Positions 1-6,808 of a stretch of DNA of 13,861 bases are shown here, piece after piece (positions within the stretch are counted from its first letter, which is position 1; the number at the start of each line of letters is the position of its first letter). This DNA comes from Candidatus Pelagibacter sp. Its GTDB lineage: Bacteria > Pseudomonadota > Alphaproteobacteria > Pelagibacterales > Pelagibacteraceae. The position numbers and the translations under genes are program-made. The stretch lies in assembly GCA_028226535.1 (NCBI GenBank), contig JAOJEG010000017.1, forward strand, positions 1-13,861, given 5' to 3'. Below the pieces are notes generated by a model. That model ran no database searches and had not been told where the DNA came from. It worked only from the letters and a program-made list of their open reading frames with translations.

Positions 1-366
1 AAACCAGATATTTCTGAAGAAAATTTTCCAATCTTTAACGGCTTGGTTGGTTATGCAATAAAATATTTTAATGATGTAATTAAAGCTCAAAAAAAATATA
101 AAACACCAAATCAGTCAGAAAGATTGGCACTCGAAGCATTAGTTAAAACTCTTGCAAATTGTACTGATGAAATGTCACCAGAAGATATTCAAACTTTGAT
201 TTATTCAACAGGAAAAGAAAATGGTTATGCTGAAAATCTAAGAGATTGGTTTAAATTGATATATGAGGTTGTTTTTGGAGATGAAAATGGACCTCGAATG
301 GGATTTTTTATTAGTTTTTTTGGTGTAAAAGAAACTACCGAGCTGTTAATGAATAAATTAAAATAA
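1..366 (+). CDS. lysS: Lysyl-tRNA synthetase class I, C-terminal end (5' partial)
   Basis: This is the last 121 codons of a gene that begins before the window. The frame is open from base 1, so the TTG at 43 is an internal codon and not the start. The segment matches the helical C-terminal domain of class I (archaeal-type) lysyl-tRNA synthetase, the form used by many alphaproteobacteria in place of the class II enzyme. The most telling stretch is the run around DENGPRMGFFISFFGV close to the end. The catalytic HIGH and KMSKS motifs lie outside the window. The complete protein is usually about 520 residues and attaches lysine to tRNA-Lys in the cytoplasm. Its stop overlaps the pyrD start by one base (TAATG), so the two are probably co-transcribed. 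The family call rests on the C-terminal part only. Confidence 0.82.
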   Translation, partial: KPDISEENFPIFNGLVGYAIKYFNDVIKAQKKYKTPNQSERLALEALVKTLANCTDEMSPEDIQTLIYSTGKENGYAENLRDWFKLIYEVVFGDENGPRMGFFISFFGVKETTELLMNKLK

Positions 367-1418
367 TGTTTTCTAAACTAAGACCACTATTATTTAAAGT
401 AGATCCAGAAAAAGCACATACTCTAGCAATCAAGTCGTTAAAATTTAATTTAATTCCAAGCGTATTTGATGAACACAAAAACGACTCAATATTTCAAACA
501 AAAATTTTTGGTAAAGATTTAGACAATCCAATTGGAATGGCAGCTGGGTTTGATAAAAACGCTGAGGTATATAATGCATTATTTAAGTTAGGATTTGGGT
601 TTGTAGAAGTTGGAACAATTACTCCTTTAAAACAATATGGTAATCCTAAGCCAAGAGTATTTAGATTGGTAGAGGATGAAGCTTTGATTAATAGACTAGG
701 CTTTAATAATCATGGTGCTGAAATTGTTAAAGATCGTATCAAGCGAAATAAAAAAGTAGGATTATTAGGTATTAATATTGGCCCTAATAAGGACTCCAGT
801 GATAGATTGAATGATTATCTAATTGGATTAAAGACTTTTTATGATGATGCAGACTATATAACAATAAATATTTCATCACCAAATACTGAGAATTTGAGAA
901 TATTTCATGAAGGAGATAAGCTACAAGATTTGCTCAAATCTATCATGGAAGAAAAGAAAAATTTAAATTCAAATATTCCTATTGCAGTTAAAGTTTCACC
1001 GGACATAAGTAAAGATCAAGTGAGCCAAATTTCTGAAATTCTTTTAGAGCATGAAATAAAAGCAATAATTGTTTCAAACACATCAGAAGCTACCAGAGAC
1101 AAACTTGGCAATATCCAAAGACATCAAAAAGGTGGTTTGTCTGGAAAACCTATAGAAGAAAAATCTAATATTTTGATAAATGAATTTTATAAATTGTTAA
1201 AAGGAAAAATTAAAATAATAGGTGTTGGTGGAGTTGACTCTGGTCAGTCAGCTTATAATAAATTTATAGCTGGAGCAGATTTTGTTCAACTCTACACAGG
1301 AATGGTTTTTAATGGTCCAAATATTGCTGGAATTATTAAAAAGGAGCTAAAAGAATTATTAATTAGAGAGGGTGTTAAAAATTATACAGAAATTATAGGA
1401 AATAAAACTCTATCTTAA
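366..1418 (+). CDS. pyrD: Dihydroorotate dehydrogenase (quinone), class 2
   Basis: This FMN enzyme oxidises dihydroorotate to orotate in pyrimidine synthesis and passes electrons to membrane quinone. The 350 residues match the class 2 family in length. Residues 1-45 form the N-terminal helical extension ([18 protein letters not shown]) that docks class 2 enzymes on the membrane. Visible motifs are [12 protein letters not shown] (54-65), the EVGTITP strand (81-87), NRLGFNNHG (109-117), NISSPNT (168-174) with the class 2 catalytic serine at about 171, SNTS (237-240), GGLSGKP (256-262), and the phosphate-binding loop IGVGGVDSG (285-293) followed by QLYTG. The ATG overlaps the lysS stop by one base. 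No Shine-Dalgarno is visible, so translation is probably coupled to lysS. The protein looks intact and the family assignment is secure. Confidence 0.97.
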   Translation: MFSKLRPLLFKVDPEKAHTLAIKSLKFNLIPSVFDEHKNDSIFQTKIFGKDLDNPIGMAAGFDKNAEVYNALFKLGFGFVEVGTITPLKQYGNPKPRVFRLVEDEALINRLGFNNHGAEIVKDRIKRNKKVGLLGINIGPNKDSSDRLNDYLIGLKTFYDDADYITINISSPNTENLRIFHEGDKLQDLLKSIMEEKKNLNSNIPIAVKVSPDISKDQVSQISEILLEHEIKAIIVSNTSEATRDKLGNIQRHQKGGLSGKPIEEKSNILINEFYKLLKGKIKIIGVGGVDSGQSAYNKFIAGADFVQLYTGMVFNGPNIAGIIKKELKELLIREGVKNYTEIIGNKTLS

Positions 1419-1429
1419 ATGTATTAAAC

Positions 1430-1458
1430 TTGACGCTTTACGGATCTCCCCTTATATA
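1430..1458 (+). promoter_or_regulatory. Sigma-70-type promoter for rpmB
   Basis: TTGACG (1430-1435) and TATATA (1453-1458) are separated by exactly 17 bp in the short gap between pyrD and rpmB. The spacer contains a CCCC run that stands out in this AT-rich DNA. It is the best -35/-10 pair in the window. Transcription would be expected to start near 1465, leaving only about six bases before the ATG at 1471 and no room for a Shine-Dalgarno. The start site is inferred. Confidence 0.8.
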
Positions 1459-1470
1459 GGCACTATTATT

Positions 1471-1782
1471 ATGTCAAAAAAATGTGAATTAACCGGTAAA
1501 ATCCCTATGAAAGGTCATAATGTTAGTCATGCTAACAACAAGACCAAAAGAAGGTTTTTGCCAAATTTAAAAAAAGTAAAGTTCACAAGTGAACTAATGA
1601 AGAGAAGTTTAAAACTAACTGTCAGCAATTCAGGTGTTAGATCTGTTGATAAAAAAGGTAGTTTTGATGAATTTCTTAAAGCTGTTAAAAATAAAAATTT
1701 ATCTCCAAGATTAAAAAAATTAAAAAAAAGCATACTAATAAAATCTCCTTTTAAGAAAAAGCCTGTAGCTAAATCTGCTTAA
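1471..1782 (+). CDS. rpmB: 50S ribosomal protein L28
   Basis: This is a small basic protein of the large ribosomal subunit. The N-terminus [20 protein letters not shown] followed by [13 protein letters not shown] is the L28 signature (residues 1-33). The middle matches the family around [17 protein letters not shown] (48-64). At 103 residues it is longer than the roughly 78-residue E. coli protein. The extra length is a lysine-rich tail, as is common for alphaproteobacterial L28. A strong promoter lies just upstream, and the predicted mRNA leader is only about six bases. Its stop overlaps the next ATG by one base, so the downstream transporter is probably made from the same transcript. Confidence 0.97.
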   Translation: MSKKCELTGKIPMKGHNVSHANNKTKRRFLPNLKKVKFTSELMKRSLKLTVSNSGVRSVDKKGSFDEFLKAVKNKNLSPRLKKLKKSILIKSPFKKKPVAKSA

Positions 1783-2330
1783 TGAGCAAACTATTTATTA
1801 CCCTATCAATTTTGATGGGAGTAGTTGTTTTATCATCTAATTATCTCGTACAATTTCCAATAAACTATTATGGCTTAAGTGAAATCCTTACGTATGGAGC
1901 TTTTAGTTATCCAATAGCTTTTTTGATTACAGATTTAGCCAATAGATTTTATGGTAAATTTGTAGCTAGAAAAATTGTATATATTGGATTTTTTATAGGA
2001 ATAATCTTTACTCTTTTATTCTCAACTGATTTTGCAGATTTAATTTCAATAAGAATAGCAATTGGATCTGGAGTTGCTTTTATCACAGCACAACTACTAG
2101 ATATTCAAGTCTTTGATCGTTTAAGAAAAAAAGAGTGGTTTATTGCACCTTTAACTTCATCTTTTATTGGCTCAACAGTTGATACTTTTTTATTTTTTTC
2201 AATATCGTTTTATGCAACAGGAGTTCCTTGGATAACATTGTCATTAGGTGATTTAGCAGTAAAATTATTTGTATCTTTATTAATGTTGATACCTTTCAGA
2301 ATTTTACTTAAAATTAGTAAGCCAATTTAA
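1782..2330 (+). CDS. yhhQ: Queuosine precursor transporter, YhhQ/QPTR (Vut_1) family
   Basis: This is an integral membrane protein of 182 residues with about six hydrophobic segments (roughly 4-22, 36-54, 64-82, 88-106, 120-145, 152-174). Family marks are the acidic/aromatic stretch FLITDLANRFYGK (47-59), AQLLDIQVFDRLR (103-115) and APLTSSFIGSTVDTFLFF (122-139). Characterised members import queuosine precursors such as preQ0/preQ1 for modification of tRNA wobble bases; the exact substrate here cannot be read from sequence. The ATG overlaps the rpmB stop (TAATG) without a separate Shine-Dalgarno, which suggests translation coupled to a ribosomal protein gene. The stop lies 2 bp from the end of the convergent ureohydrolase gene. 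No queuosine synthesis genes are in the window. Confidence 0.87.
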   Translation: MSKLFITLSILMGVVVLSSNYLVQFPINYYGLSEILTYGAFSYPIAFLITDLANRFYGKFVARKIVYIGFFIGIIFTLLFSTDFADLISIRIAIGSGVAFITAQLLDIQVFDRLRKKEWFIAPLTSSFIGSTVDTFLFFSISFYATGVPWITLSLGDLAVKLFVSLLMLIPFRILLKISKPI

Positions 2331-2332
2331 AT

Positions 2333-3208
2333 TTAGTACAAAAACTTATACGATAAAATTTTGTAGGCTAACTTTGCTACGAGAAAGTTATAGGAATTAA
2401 AACCTTTTATTGGCGATAATTCATTAATATCAGCACCAACAATTTTTGAATTTTTTGCTGCGATTCTAATGATATTTAAAGTTTCATCCCATAATAATCC
2501 ACCCGGTTCCGGGGTCCCAGTTGCAGGCATAATACTTGAGTCTAAGCCATCAACATCAAATGTAAGATAAACTGTTTTATTTTTTATTAATTTCTTAAAT
2601 TTATTTAAATTCCATTTACTCTTATCTTTTGCCCAAAAAATATTAATTCTTGATGAGTTTTTCTTTAAAAAGGGGATTTCACTTTCAGATATATTTCTTA
2701 TACCAAAAGAGATTAAAGAAACATTCGGAAAATCTAAGCATCTTTTTATTGCTGAGGCATGAGAAAATTTCTCTCCATTATAGCTCTCTCTTAAATCTGC
2801 GTGAGCGTCAAAGTGTAGAAGACAAATATCTTTATATTTTTTTACGAAAGGGGCAATACATCCAGGTGTAATTGAGTGTTCACCTCCAAAAGTCATTGGA
2901 AAAAGTTTTTTATCTAAAATTTCCTTGTTAATTTTAGTCATTTTAGAGAGTGCTTTTTTGATATCCTTATCTATCTTAAAAGGTTTTAAAGTTTTAATAC
3001 CTATTTTTTTATACGGTTCACAATTCAACTCTTCATCATATAGTTCTACTTGATGAGAAGCTTTGATAATTTCTTTTGGCCCATTTTTAGTCCCACCGCC
3101 ATAACTAACTGTTTTTTCTAAACCAAAAGGAACTACTACAACTTTTTCTTTAAAATTGACTTTATTATCAATTCCTAGAAATCCATTTTTATTTGAAAGA
3201 TATTTCAA
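2333..3208 (-). CDS. speB: Agmatinase-family ureohydrolase
   Basis: This is a dinuclear-manganese ureohydrolase of 291 residues, the usual agmatinase length. All metal-binding motifs are present: FGGEHS (107-112, His111), DAHAD (134-138, ligands D134, H136, D138) and DVDGLD (218-223, ligands D218, D220), then GTPEPGG (231-237) and E263. The family removes urea from agmatine, arginine or other guanidino compounds; agmatine to putrescine is the default reading. The start is TTG, three bases after the stop of the preceding gene, with a weak GAG about 7 nt upstream. Family-like sequence (FLGI, then SYGGGTKNGP) begins early and no ATG is available nearby. It is the last gene of a three-gene operon. 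No arginine decarboxylase is seen in the window, so an arginase-like role or a larger guanidino-polyamine substrate remains possible. Confidence 0.88.
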   Translation of the reverse strand: MKYLSNKNGFLGIDNKVNFKEKVVVVPFGLEKTVSYGGGTKNGPKEIIKASHQVELYDEELNCEPYKKIGIKTLKPFKIDKDIKKALSKMTKINKEILDKKLFPMTFGGEHSITPGCIAPFVKKYKDICLLHFDAHADLRESYNGEKFSHASAIKRCLDFPNVSLISFGIRNISESEIPFLKKNSSRINIFWAKDKSKWNLNKFKKLIKNKTVYLTFDVDGLDSSIMPATGTPEPGGLLWDETLNIIRIAAKNSKIVGADINELSPIKGFNSYNFLVAKLAYKILSYKFLY

Positions 3209-3211
3209 TTT

Positions 3212-4255
3212 TTACTCAAAAATTTTTGTAAAGTTTTTTCTATCTCTATTTTTCCACTCACCTTTATAATAAGCGTCACTTGCAATTAAGGGTAATACAC
3301 TTGTTGCTTCTGCAAATACCATTTGTTCTTTTGTAATATCAACTTTGCCCCATGAGCTAGCCTCTTTTAGAGTTGAACTACTGCAAGCACCATCTCTTGA
3401 ATCGGCCACAGTAATTTGTACAGCATATTTATGCATATCAACTTCTTTACCTAATAATTCAGCACAAATCACAGTGTCTTGTATAAAATTTTTTGGTACA
3501 CCTCCACCAATCATAAAAAGGCCAGATCCTTTAGATTTAATTTTAATTTCTGTGAGTTCTCTAAATTCTCTTACAGAATCTATAGTCATGTGTTTTTTTG
3601 GATTTTTTTCTTGATGAATTACCAAACCAAAACCAGCACTCGAGTCTGTAAATGCTGGACAAAAAATTGGTACATTATGATCAAAAGCTGTTTCAATTAA
3701 AGAGTCTTTCTTTTTTGAATTTTTCTTCAAATATTTACCCATTTCATAAATAAATTCTCTAGATGTATAACTTCTTGGTTCTAAAGTATTAGCAATATCA
3801 CAAATAATTTTATCACACATTTGAAGTTCTTCTTCATCGATATAAGTGTCATAAATTCTATCTATATAATTATTTCTCAGTTCAGTATCATCTTGAAATT
3901 GCGAACCTTGATAATGTTTAAATCCAAGAGCTTCAAAAAAATCCATATCCACTATAGAAGCACCAGTTGCAACAATTGCATCAACCATATTATATTTTAC
4001 CAAATCTTTATAAATATTCATGCATCCAGCAGCTGATGTTGATCCAGCTAGAGTTAAAAATATTGTACAATCCTTATCTTTCAACATCTCATTATATATA
4101 TTTGCAGCATTAGCTGTTTCTCTTGACACAAAAGACATTTTCTCCATTGAGGAAATTATTTTTCGAGAGTCGAACGAAGTAATATCAATATGCTCAACAG
4201 GATTTTTTAAGAAGTCTTTTTTACTATTATGACCTGGGTTTTTATGATCTGACAT
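3212..4255 (-). CDS. Deoxyhypusine synthase-like protein (probable polyamine aminobutyltransferase)
   Basis: This is a 347-residue member of the deoxyhypusine synthase superfamily, NAD-dependent enzymes that move the aminobutyl group of spermidine onto an acceptor amine through a lysine intermediate. Visible features are GSTSAAG (71-77), GASIVDMDFFEALG (98-111), CPAFTDSSAG (199-208), IGGGVPKNF (249-257) and EASSWGK (298-304), whose K304 aligns with the catalytic lysine of the human enzyme (K329). Glu298, Trp302 and Asp288 also align with conserved residues. The histidine pair after GGGVVK is Asn-Phe here, and the residue matching human Asp316 is Cys291. Bacteria lack eIF5A, the eukaryotic substrate, so a free polyamine acceptor is likely (plant homospermidine synthase evolved from this family). 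The gene overlaps the decarboxylase stop by one base. The superfamily is secure; the reaction is inferred. Confidence 0.85.
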   Translation of the reverse strand: MSDHKNPGHNSKKDFLKNPVEHIDITSFDSRKIISSMEKMSFVSRETANAANIYNEMLKDKDCTIFLTLAGSTSAAGCMNIYKDLVKYNMVDAIVATGASIVDMDFFEALGFKHYQGSQFQDDTELRNNYIDRIYDTYIDEEELQMCDKIICDIANTLEPRSYTSREFIYEMGKYLKKNSKKKDSLIETAFDHNVPIFCPAFTDSSAGFGLVIHQEKNPKKHMTIDSVREFRELTEIKIKSKGSGLFMIGGGVPKNFIQDTVICAELLGKEVDMHKYAVQITVADSRDGACSSSTLKEASSWGKVDITKEQMVFAEATSVLPLIASDAYYKGEWKNRDRKNFTKIFE

Positions 4256-5439
4256 TAAGCAACCAAAGTAGCTTTGTTAATGTCTTTGTCATACATTGTC
4301 ATGATTGGTTTATCTTCTACTTCAAAGATTTCATCTGAGTAATAGCCATTAAATTGAGTTCTAAATGTCAAACCATAAGCACCTAATTGGCCAAGTTCAA
4401 TATAATCATTCTCCTTAATATTATTAGGAAGAAGAAAAGGACCTTTCATATAATCCATGCTATCGCATGTTGGTCCAAAAAAATCAAAAGCAGTTAATTT
4501 TTTTGATATTATTTTATTTGAATTATCTTTAATCATTTTAGATGGGAAGACTATATTCGGTGTTCCTGCATCAAACAGAGTCCCATAAGTACCATCATTT
4601 ATATAAAGTTTTTGTTTTTTTCTCAAATTAACTCTTACAATTGTAGAGCCACTCTCTGCAACCAATGCTCTTCCTGGTTCACAAATAATTTCTGGTAACT
4701 TTTCAAGTTTTAAATTATCTAATCCTTTTTTAATTTCATTAAAATAACTATCCATAGATTGAGGTATTAAGTCAGGATAAATTGTTGGAAACCCTCCACC
4801 TACATTAATGTAATCAGGTAAAATTTTTGTTTTTTTAATTATATTTCCAATTTCATTAATTCCTTTTGAGTATGAAATTGGATGCATGCATTGTGATCCA
4901 ACATGAAAACTTAGTCCAATTTTTTTTGCATGTTGTTTTACTAATCTTAATAATCCTGCAGCTTCAGAGTTCAGTGCACCGAATTTCTTTGATAAATCAA
5001 TTTCAGCATGTTCATTAGAAACTGCAACCCTAACAAATAATTCTAAGTCTTTTGCATTATTTGTGCTTTCAATTATTTTTATCAATTCATCCTTAGTATC
5101 TAGTGAGAATGTTTTAACTCCATAATGAAAATAAGCATCTTTAATACTCTCTCTGCTCTTAACTGTATGCATATATGAACATTTTGCTGTTTGGCTAAAA
5201 TTTCTAATACTTTTAATTTCTTCTATAGAAGCAACATCAAATTGCTCAACACCACTATCTATAATCGTTTGGATTACTGCAGGGTGTGGATTTGTCTTCA
5301 CAGCGTATAAAATTTTACCAGGAAAATTTTTGTTGAAATATTTTACTGCAGATCGAATTGAATTCTTTCTTATACAGTATATCGGTTTTTCAGGTTTCAG
5401 CTGATTTATTATTTGTTCAACTGATTTAAATTTTTGCAT
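4255..5439 (-). CDS. Ornithine/lysine decarboxylase, PLP fold type III
   Basis: This is a cytoplasmic pyridoxal-phosphate decarboxylase of the eukaryotic-ODC/alanine racemase fold, 394 residues and near family length. Motifs are YAVKTNP with the PLP lysine K48 (45-51), FDVASIEE (67-74), SFHVGSQC (177-184, H179 stacking on PLP), NVGGGFP (212-218), the phosphate-binding CEPGRAL (253-259), NDGTYGTLFDAG (281-292) and GPTCDSMD (322-329), with the active-site Cys-Asp pair at 325-326. Family members make putrescine from ornithine or cadaverine from lysine; the specificity loop is not decisive here, and ornithine is preferred because of the polyamine neighbours. It is the first gene of the operon and one of the few in the window with a strong Shine-Dalgarno. 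Carboxynorspermidine decarboxylase shares the fold but is more distant. Confidence 0.9.
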   Translation of the reverse strand: MQKFKSVEQIINQLKPEKPIYCIRKNSIRSAVKYFNKNFPGKILYAVKTNPHPAVIQTIIDSGVEQFDVASIEEIKSIRNFSQTAKCSYMHTVKSRESIKDAYFHYGVKTFSLDTKDELIKIIESTNNAKDLELFVRVAVSNEHAEIDLSKKFGALNSEAAGLLRLVKQHAKKIGLSFHVGSQCMHPISYSKGINEIGNIIKKTKILPDYINVGGGFPTIYPDLIPQSMDSYFNEIKKGLDNLKLEKLPEIICEPGRALVAESGSTIVRVNLRKKQKLYINDGTYGTLFDAGTPNIVFPSKMIKDNSNKIISKKLTAFDFFGPTCDSMDYMKGPFLLPNNIKENDYIELGQLGAYGLTFRTQFNGYYSDEIFEVEDKPIMTMYDKDINKATLVA

Positions 5440-5448
5440 TTAAAATGC
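5436..5448 (-). promoter_or_regulatory. Small hairpin over the decarboxylase start codon
   Basis: In the mRNA the sequence GCAUU-UUA-AAUGC can fold into a 5-bp stem with a 3-nt loop. The AUG (5437-5439) sits in the 3' arm, and the last G of the GGAGG Shine-Dalgarno is the first base of the 5' arm. It could modulate initiation, but a 5-bp stem is weak and may be fortuitous. Confidence 0.35.
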
Positions 5449-5452
5449 CTCC
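5448..5452 (-). promoter_or_regulatory. Strong Shine-Dalgarno for the decarboxylase
   Basis: GGAGG lies 8 nt before the ATG at 5439 and is a perfect core Shine-Dalgarno. It fixes the start of the decarboxylase. It is notable because most other genes here start without any recognisable ribosome-binding site. Confidence 0.85.
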
Positions 5453-5463
5453 AAAAAAAATTT

Positions 5464-5484
5464 AATAAAAAAAAGCTTTTTATT
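5464..5484 (-). promoter_or_regulatory. AU hairpin in the decarboxylase leader
   Basis: AAUAAAAA (5484-5477) and UUUUUAUU (5471-5464) form an 8-bp all-A/U stem with a 5-nt GCUUU loop, between an upstream AGGAGG (5505-5510) and the real Shine-Dalgarno. It is thermodynamically weak. It may be part of a regulated leader or only a by-product of AT richness. Confidence 0.3.
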
Positions 5485-5507
5485 GCTAAAAAACTTTAAA
5501 ATTTCCT

Positions 5508-5549
5508 CCTATTAAGGCTATAGATTAACAATGTAAAGCAAATAATAGG
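5508..5549. repeat. Inverted repeat CCTATTA/TAATAGG in the divergent region
   Basis: CCTATTA (5508-5514) and TAATAGG (5543-5549) are perfect 7-bp inverted copies with a 28-bp centre, between the polyamine operon and regA. As DNA they could be half-sites for a regulator. As decarboxylase mRNA the pair would fold and partly cover the AGGAGG at 5505-5510. Function is unproven. Confidence 0.4.
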
Positions 5550-5551
5550 CA

Positions 5552-5581
5552 TTGAATTATCTGAGCTAATCACCATATTAG
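5552..5581 (+). promoter_or_regulatory. Possible regA promoter
   Basis: TTGAAT (5552-5557) and TATTAG (5576-5581) are 18 bp apart, immediately before the regA ATG at 5586. The hexamers are moderate. If used, transcription would start at or next to the ATG and give a leaderless mRNA. No Shine-Dalgarno is present to argue against this. Confidence 0.4.
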
Positions 5582-5585
5582 ATCA

Positions 5586-6149
5586 ATGAAAGAACAAGTA
5601 GTCCTTAAAAATATCAATGATTTTGAGAATAAATCTCTACTTATAGTTGACGATGACAATCCGTTTAGAGAGAGACTAGCTAGAGCAATGGAAAAAAAGG
5701 GTTTTGAAGTTACTCAAGCAGAAAGTGTACAAAAAGGCGTAGACTCTGTTAAAGCAAAAAAACCTGGTTTTGCCGTGGTAGACTTAAGACTGGGAGATGG
5801 TAATGGACTAGAGGTTGTAAAAGAAATTCAAAATTCAAATAGTGAAAGCAGAATAATTATGCTTACAGGTTATGGAAACATTCCAACAGCAGTAGCAGCC
5901 ATCAAAGAGGGTGCAATTGATTATCTTGCTAAGCCAGCTGATGCAGAGGATGTTGAAAAGGCATTACTTGCAGATCCAGCAAAAAAAGCTGCTCCTCCAG
6001 AAAACCCAATGTCTGCAGATAGAGTGAAATGGGAACATATACATAGAGTATTTGAATTATGTAATAGAAATGTTTCTGAGACTGCAAGAAGATTAAAAAT
6101 GCACAGAAGAACTCTACAAAGAATTCTCTCTAAAAGATCACCTAGATAA
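5586..6149 (+). CDS. regA: RegA/ActR/PrrA-family redox response regulator
   Basis: This is a DNA-binding response regulator of 187 residues, the usual size. The receiver domain (about 16-128) has the acidic pocket DDD (22-24), phospho-acceptor D66 in VVDLRLGDGNG, switch residue T94 and K116 in AKPAD. A short proline-containing hinge (AAPPENPMSADRVKWEH) leads to a Fis-type helix-turn-helix (about 152-183) whose recognition segment NVSETARRLKMHRRTLQRIL is the hallmark of RegA/ActR/PrrA. In relatives this protein, phosphorylated by RegB/ActS, controls respiration, carbon and nitrogen metabolism in response to redox state. The partner kinase is usually adjacent but is not present here. The 3' end overlaps the convergent bioY gene by 8 bp. 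Confidence 0.95.
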   Translation: MKEQVVLKNINDFENKSLLIVDDDNPFRERLARAMEKKGFEVTQAESVQKGVDSVKAKKPGFAVVDLRLGDGNGLEVVKEIQNSNSESRIIMLTGYGNIPTAVAAIKEGAIDYLAKPADAEDVEKALLADPAKKAAPPENPMSADRVKWEHIHRVFELCNRNVSETARRLKMHRRTLQRILSKRSPR

Positions 6150-6693
6150 AGCTTCTAATTTTTATAATTTTTTTTGTTACTAGAGCTAAAAGTACTACTT
6201 TAAAAATTTCTGCAAGTAGAAATGGTTTGGCTCCTAATGCTATAATTGGTTTGTCCCATCCAATAAGAGTTCCTAACCATAATAATCCCAATATATAGAT
6301 TGTTGAAGTAGCCACCGTAAGCTTAACTAAAACCATAAAAAAACTATCTTTACTATTTATTTTTGAAGCTAAATATCCTGCAGTTAAAAAACCTATTAAA
6401 TATCCCATAGTTGGACCTGTAAAATAAATTAATCCAACACCTTTTTCTGGAGAATTTGAAAAAACAGGCAAACCTAAAATCCCTTCAAACAAATATAAAC
6501 CTATACTTGCAAGTCCAATTTTGTATCCAAGACTAACACCTAAAAACAAAACCACAAATGTTTGCATAGTCATTGGAACAGGGTAAAAAGGTATTTTAAT
6601 TTTAGCTGAAATTGTCAGTGCTATAGATCCAAGTATTATTACTAAGATTGTTTTTATTAATTTAGTTTGAGATATATTTTTGGTTAACTCCAT
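6142..6693 (-). CDS. bioY: Biotin transporter BioY (ECF S component)
   Basis: This is a 183-residue membrane protein with about six hydrophobic segments (roughly 12-30, 42-56, 58-72, 87-110, 120-142, 157-173). BioY marks are FYPVPMTMQTF (36-46), EGILGLPVFSN (70-80), TGPTMGYLIGF (92-102) and PFLLAEIFKVVLLAL (157-171). BioY binds biotin in the membrane and imports it, either alone or with the BioM/EcfA ATPase and BioN/EcfT; neither partner is in the window. Its presence suggests biotin scavenging from seawater, consistent with vitamin dependence in streamlined marine bacteria, though synthesis genes elsewhere cannot be excluded. The ATG has no clear Shine-Dalgarno. The 3' end overlaps regA tail to tail. 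Confidence 0.93.
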   Translation of the reverse strand: MELTKNISQTKLIKTILVIILGSIALTISAKIKIPFYPVPMTMQTFVVLFLGVSLGYKIGLASIGLYLFEGILGLPVFSNSPEKGVGLIYFTGPTMGYLIGFLTAGYLASKINSKDSFFMVLVKLTVATSTIYILGLLWLGTLIGWDKPIIALGAKPFLLAEIFKVVLLALVTKKIIKIRSFI

Positions 6694-6808
6694 AAAAGAA
6701 TGATACTATCAAACTTTAAAATAATCTAGACATAATTAATGATCTTAAAAAAAGTAAATTTTTTTATATACAGATTTTAATACGCCTGTAATATTTAATG
6801 ATATTTTA

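Noticed and set aside
43..45. TTG at 43 as a gene start
   Set aside because: The frame is open to the window edge and the upstream residues continue the LysRS domain, so this is a partial gene.
2369..2390. 7-bp hairpin TAACTTT/AAAGTTA with 8-nt loop near the yhhQ/speB junction, considered as a terminator
   Set aside because: It lies inside the speB coding end, is AT-rich and has no adjacent T-run on either strand.
5443..5502. Possible leader peptide after the AGGAGG at 5505-5510, reading from ATT at 5502 to a TAA just before the decarboxylase ATG
   Set aside because: ATT is a very rare start, the spacing of 2 nt is too short, and no ATG, GTG or TTG lies at a suitable distance.
6163..6180. 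T-run after regA as an intrinsic terminator
   Set aside because: It lies in the bioY coding end and the only stem before it is about 4 bp (TCTA/TAGA).
6694..6808. Promoters or a biotin operator (BirA-like) between bioY and polA
   Set aside because: Only A/T runs and isolated -10-like hexamers such as TAATAT at 6789 are seen, with no matching -35 and no long inverted repeat.
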